Shown: piece by piece, positions 6,005 through 9,460 of the stretch
How the letters are laid out: every line of letters starts with the position of its first letter
Position numbering within the stretch: position 1 is the first letter of the stretch
Origin: Prevotella sp.
Lineage (GTDB): Bacteria > Bacteroidota > Bacteroidia > Bacteroidales > Bacteroidaceae
Length of the DNA: 9,460 nt
Assembly (NCBI GenBank): GCA_022732315.1
Contig: JAIJUV010000091.1
Span: 1 to 9,460, forward strand
Direction: 5' to 3'
Notes under the pieces: generated by a model
Told to the model about the DNA's origin: nothing
Seen by the model: the letters and a program-made list of their open reading frames with translations, nothing else
Database searches by the model: none
Made by a program: the position numbers and the translations under genes

Positions 6005-8911
6005 ATGACTTTAAAACATGTATTGATGGCGGCTATCCTGATGGGAAGCCTCAACGCCACAGCCAAGGACTATCATTACACCACCGTAGCGGGTGATGCC
6101 ATGAAAACCCGCATCTATACCCTCGACAACGGACTGAAGGTGTACATGTCGGTGAACAAGGAAAAGCCTCGCTTGCAGGCTAACATCGCAGTGAAGACAG
6201 GTTCGAGAAACGATCCTGCCGAGACTACTGGTCTTGCACATTATCTGGAGCACCTGATGTTCAAGGGTACCCAGAAATTCGGCACCACCGACCATGCCAA
6301 GGAGAAGCCATATCTCGACGAGATTACCCGCCGATATGAGAGCTACCGCAAACTCACCGAACCGGCTCAGCGCAAGCAGGCTTACCACGAGATTGATTCC
6401 ATCTCGCAGCTGGCTGCCAGATACAATATCCCTAACGAGTACGACAAACTGATGGCAAGCATCGGAAGCCAGGGCACCAATGCCTATACTTCAAACGATG
6501 TGACCTGCTATGTGGAGAACATCCCGAACAATGAGATTGAGAACTGGGCAAAGGTGCAGAGCGACCGATTCCAGAACATGGTAATCCGCGGTTTCCACAC
6601 CGAGCTGGAAGCTGTGTATGAGGAGAAGAACATCTCCATGGCAAGCGACAACACCAAGGAGTTTGCTGCCATCTGGAATCTTCTTACCCCTACCCACCCT
6701 TACGGAACCCAGACTACCATCGGCGAGCAGGAGCATCTGAAGAATCCTAGCATCATCAATATCCAGAACTATTTCCACCGCTACTATGTGCCAAACAATG
6801 TGGCCATCTGCATGGCGGGCGATTTCGACCCAGACCAGACCATCGCCATCATCGACAAGTACTTCGGATCATGGAAAAAGAGCGACAACCTCTCACGTCC
6901 TGAGTTCAGCGCACAGCCAGACCTTACAGCCGTGAAGGATACAGCCGTGGTGGGCAAGGATGCAGAAAACGTGATGCTTGCCTGGAAGTTCAAGGGAGCC
7001 AACGACAAGGAAAACGATGTGCTCGACGTAATCAGCGAAATGCTGACCAACGGAAAGGCAGGACTGATGGAGGTAGATTTGGAGCAGCAGATGAAGATAG
7101 CTGCAGCCAGCGCCTTTACCTATGGTCTGCACGATTACTCAGCCTTCATCGTAGCCGGTACTCCTAACAAGGACCAGAAGCTGGAAGAGGCTCGTGCCCT
7201 GCTCCTCGACGAGATGGCGAAGCTGCGCCGTGGCGAGTTCGACAACGACCTGCTGCCATCGGTCATCGCTAACAAGAAGCTGAACTACTACAAGGGACTG
7301 GACGATAACGAGGAGCGCACCAGCATCATGGTAGATGCCTTCATCAACGACCAGAAATGGGAAGATGTAGCCAGCAAGCTCGACCGACAGAGCAAGCTGA
7401 CCAAGCAGGATATCGTTGACTTCGCCAAGAAGTATCTGCGCGACGACAATTTCGTCTGCGTTTATAAGAGAATGGGCGAAGATACTACCCTGAAGAAGAT
7501 AGAGAAGCCTGCCATCACTCCTATCCCAGCCAACCGCGAGTATGAGAGTGACTTCGTGAAGGAAATCAAGAATGCCAAGGTTCCAGACATCCAGCCTCAG
7601 TTCCTCGACTTTAAGAAAGACCTCACAGTGACCAAGACCAGCAAGAAGCTGCCGCTCATCTACAAGCAGAACACGCAGGACGACCTCTTCAACCTCACCT
7701 TCCGCTATGAGTTTGGTGATGAAGACGACATCCGCTACAGCTATGCAGCGCAGTATCTCAACTATATCGGCACCGACAAGAAGAGTGTATCAGCCATCAA
7801 GCAGGCATTCTACAAGCTGGCTTGCAACTACAGCATCGTACAGGGTTCCAAGACCCTGCAGATTAATCTGAACGGTCTGAACGAGAATCTTCCTGCTGCC
7901 CTCAACCTGATGGAGGAAATCCTGCACCATGCCAAGGCTGACAAGAACTCCTGGAACCAGTTTATCGACCTCATCGAGAAGATGCAGACCGATGCCAAGG
8001 CCAACCAGAAGTCGAACTTCAGCTATCTCTGGGCTTACAGCACATACGGTGCCTACAACCCAACCCGCAATGCCATCAAGACAGCCGACCTGCGCAAGAT
8101 GGATCCACAGGAACTGATCAACCTGCTGGGCGGACTGAACAATATGGAGCACACCGTAACCTACTACGGTCCATACAGCGAGAAGCAGTTGAACGCCATG
8201 CTTGCCAAGGAGCACAAGACAGCCAAGAAGCTCGCCGCCGTGCCAGAAGGCAAGGAGTATAAGATGGAAGAAATCAAGCAGAACGAGATTTACATTGCTC
8301 CATACGAGGCAAAGAACATCTATCTGCGCTATTACCAGAACGAGGGCAAGAAGAGCAGCGTGAACGACGAGGCGCTGGTTTCTCTCTTCAACGAGTACTT
8401 CGGTGGCGGCATGAATGCCATCGTCTTCCAGGAACTCCGCGAAACCCGTGGTCTGGCTTACAATGCATGGGCTTCTTACCTTACTCCAACCCGCAAGGAC
8501 GAGAAGGATTACTTCGTGAAGCACATCATCTCGCAGACTGACAAGATGATGGACTGCATCCACGTGTTTGATGAAATCACCAATAACCTGCCACAGAACG
8601 AGGCATCATTCAACCTCGCCAAGCAGAGTTTGATGAAGTCAATCCAAAGCCGCCGCGTAACGAAGAATGGCGTTATCAATGCCTACCTCAACGCCAAGCT
8701 GATGGGTATCGACTATGATGCCACCAAGCTCTACTACGAGCAGATTCCATCGCTCACCCTGCAGGATGTGACCAACTTCGAGAAGCAGAACATCGTGGGC
8801 AAGCCTCATCGCATCATCATTCTTGGTGACGAGAAGAATCTCGATATGAAGAGCCTGGAGAAGATTGCGCCAATCAAGCGTCTCTCTCAGGAAGAAATCT
8901 TCGGCTATTAA
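6005..8911 (+). CDS. M16 family zinc metallopeptidase, exported, two-halved
   Basis: A 968-residue peptidase of the pitrilysin/insulinase clan, probably degrading peptides in the periplasm. A signal peptide is present (residues 1-20, cleavage after ATA). The inverted zinc motif HYLEH gives ligands His79 and His83 with catalytic Glu82. The third ligand is most likely Glu207 in ELEAVYEE, with Glu200 seven residues before it, as in pitrilysin (E162/E169). His83 to Glu207 is 124 residues against about 77 in pitrilysin, owing to an extra charged helical stretch at about 92-145. The second M16 core domain is seen around 245-290 (YFHRYYVPNN, MAGDFDP). The C-terminal half lacks a zinc motif but keeps FQELRETRGLAY, where Arg812 and Tyr819 have the same spacing as the substrate-binding pair R824/Y831 of insulin-degrading enzyme. 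It is thus an active-half plus inactive-half protein forming a closed chamber. The start is set by the signal peptide. No promoter was evident in the 41-bp gap upstream. Confidence 0.95.
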   Translation: MTLKHVLMAAILMGSLNATAKDYHYTTVAGDAMKTRIYTLDNGLKVYMSVNKEKPRLQANIAVKTGSRNDPAETTGLAHYLEHLMFKGTQKFGTTDHAKEKPYLDEITRRYESYRKLTEPAQRKQAYHEIDSISQLAARYNIPNEYDKLMASIGSQGTNAYTSNDVTCYVENIPNNEIENWAKVQSDRFQNMVIRGFHTELEAVYEEKNISMASDNTKEFAAIWNLLTPTHPYGTQTTIGEQEHLKNPSIINIQNYFHRYYVPNNVAICMAGDFDPDQTIAIIDKYFGSWKKSDNLSRPEFSAQPDLTAVKDTAVVGKDAENVMLAWKFKGANDKENDVLDVISEMLTNGKAGLMEVDLEQQMKIAAASAFTYGLHDYSAFIVAGTPNKDQKLEEARALLLDEMAKLRRGEFDNDLLPSVIANKKLNYYKGLDDNEERTSIMVDAFINDQKWEDVASKLDRQSKLTKQDIVDFAKKYLRDDNFVCVYKRMGEDTTLKKIEKPAITPIPANREYESDFVKEIKNAKVPDIQPQFLDFKKDLTVTKTSKKLPLIYKQNTQDDLFNLTFRYEFGDEDDIRYSYAAQYLNYIGTDKKSVSAIKQAFYKLACNYSIVQGSKTLQINLNGLNENLPAALNLMEEILHHAKADKNSWNQFIDLIEKMQTDAKANQKSNFSYLWAYSTYGAYNPTRNAIKTADLRKMDPQELINLLGGLNNMEHTVTYYGPYSEKQLNAMLAKEHKTAKKLAAVPEGKEYKMEEIKQNEIYIAPYEAKNIYLRYYQNEGKKSSVNDEALVSLFNEYFGGGMNAIVFQELRETRGLAYNAWASYLTPTRKDEKDYFVKHIISQTDKMMDCIHVFDEITNNLPQNEASFNLAKQSLMKSIQSRRVTKNGVINAYLNAKLMGIDYDATKLYYEQIPSLTLQDVTNFEKQNIVGKPHRIIILGDEKNLDMKSLEKIAPIKRLSQEEIFGY

Positions 8912-8966
8912 ATAGGAAAAAGAATATATTGAATATTTCAACAGTTTTTAAATAACAAAAAACATT

Positions 8967-9460
8967 ATGGCAAAAACTCCAGATTTTAAGTATGCTCCAA
9001 TGTTCCAGATTGGAGAGGACAAGACTGAGTATCGCCTTATCTCTAAGGAAGGCGTAAGCACAGCAGAGTTCGAGGGTAAGACTATCCTCAAGGTTTCTAA
9101 GGAAGCTCTTACCTTGCTGGCTCAGCAGGGTTTCCACGACGTAGAGTTCAAGCTCCGTCGTGAGCACAACCTCCAGGTGGCTAAGATCCTCAGCGACCCA
9201 GAGGCTTCAGAGAACGACAAGTATGTTGCTCTCCAGTTCCTCCGCAATGCAGAGACTGCCGTTAAGGGCATCCTTCCATTCTGCCAGGATACAGGTACTG
9301 CTATCATCCACGGTGAGAAGGGTCAGCGCGTATGGACCGATTTCGAGGACGAAGAGGCTCTGAGCCTGGGTGTATATAACACCTTTACACAGGACAACCT
9401 GCGTTACTCTCAGAACGCTCCTCTCAATATGTATGATGAGGTGAACACCCGTTGCAACCT
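8967..9460 (+). CDS. Class I fumarate hydratase, N-terminal part (cut by window end)
   Basis: The first 164 codons of a class I, iron-sulfur fumarase, which interconverts fumarate and malate in the cytoplasm; in anaerobic Bacteroidales this step serves the reductive branch toward succinate and propionate. The start reads [20 protein letters not shown], typical of the family. Cys106 in [12 protein letters not shown] matches the first [4Fe-4S] ligand (Cys105 in E. coli FumA); the other two ligands lie beyond the window. Expected full length is about 545 residues. Codon choice differs from the genes before it: Ala GCT, Arg CGT and Ser TCT are frequent, as in highly expressed genes. The 55-bp gap after the M16 gene (8912-8966) is AT-rich, with neither a clear TAnnTTTG element nor a terminator hairpin, so whether it has its own promoter is open. 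The ATG follows an A-rich tract. Confidence 0.95.
   Translation, partial: MAKTPDFKYAPMFQIGEDKTEYRLISKEGVSTAEFEGKTILKVSKEALTLLAQQGFHDVEFKLRREHNLQVAKILSDPEASENDKYVALQFLRNAETAVKGILPFCQDTGTAIIHGEKGQRVWTDFEDEEALSLGVYNTFTQDNLRYSQNAPLNMYDEVNTRCN

Noticed and set aside
7790..8563. 257-codon minus-strand frame opposite the M16 gene
   Set aside because: It is a shadow of the codon bias in the M16 gene. The Leu/Val/His-rich translation has no coherent domain and the sense strand has conserved M16 motifs.
312..9460. Phage, defence or toxin-antitoxin system
   Set aside because: All five genes are recognisable as housekeeping or glycan-related families, or (DUF4954) as a conserved family of unknown function. 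No integrase, nuclease, toxin or tRNA integration site was seen.

Overview
The window looks like a chromosomal segment from a gut or oral Bacteroidales bacterium, most probably a Prevotella/Segatella (S. copri-like) species. This is inferred from three things. Promoter-like TAnnTTTG elements of the Bacteroidetes type lie upstream of genes. Shine-Dalgarno sequences are absent and starts are preceded by A-rich tracts. The gene families fit: a GH97 glycosidase, a DUF4954 protein beside HflX, a large secreted M16 peptidase and a class I fumarase. No database search was possible, so the genus is an opinion.

Layout, left to right. Bases 1-303 are non-coding and repeat-rich. There are nine perfect copies of an 11-bp unit, the last of which forms part of the left arm of a perfect 17-bp hairpin with terminator shape. 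A solitary extra copy of the unit follows, then three 30-32-bp direct repeats that reach to 8 bp from the next gene's stop codon. Bases 312-2309 (minus strand) encode an exported GH97 glycoside hydrolase of the retaining, alpha-galactosidase-like type. Bases 2310-2833 are a 524-bp divergent intergenic region. It holds promoter elements for both flanking genes. It also holds an orphan minus-strand promoter that points at a terminator-like set of overlapping hairpins, which suggests a small RNA of about 110 nt or an attenuated leader for the GH97 gene.

Bases 2834-9460 hold four plus-strand genes spaced 25, 41 and 55 bp apart: hflX (ribosome-associated GTPase), a DUF4954 left-handed beta-helix protein of unknown function, a two-halved M16 zinc metallopeptidase with a signal peptide, and the first 164 codons of a class I [4Fe-4S] fumarate hydratase cut by the window end. 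A good promoter precedes hflX and no clear internal promoter or terminator was found, so they may be one transcription unit. The combination (ribosome rescue/quality control, unknown acyltransferase-like fold, envelope proteolysis, central metabolism) reads as housekeeping, not as one pathway. The unexplained material is in the two non-coding regions.
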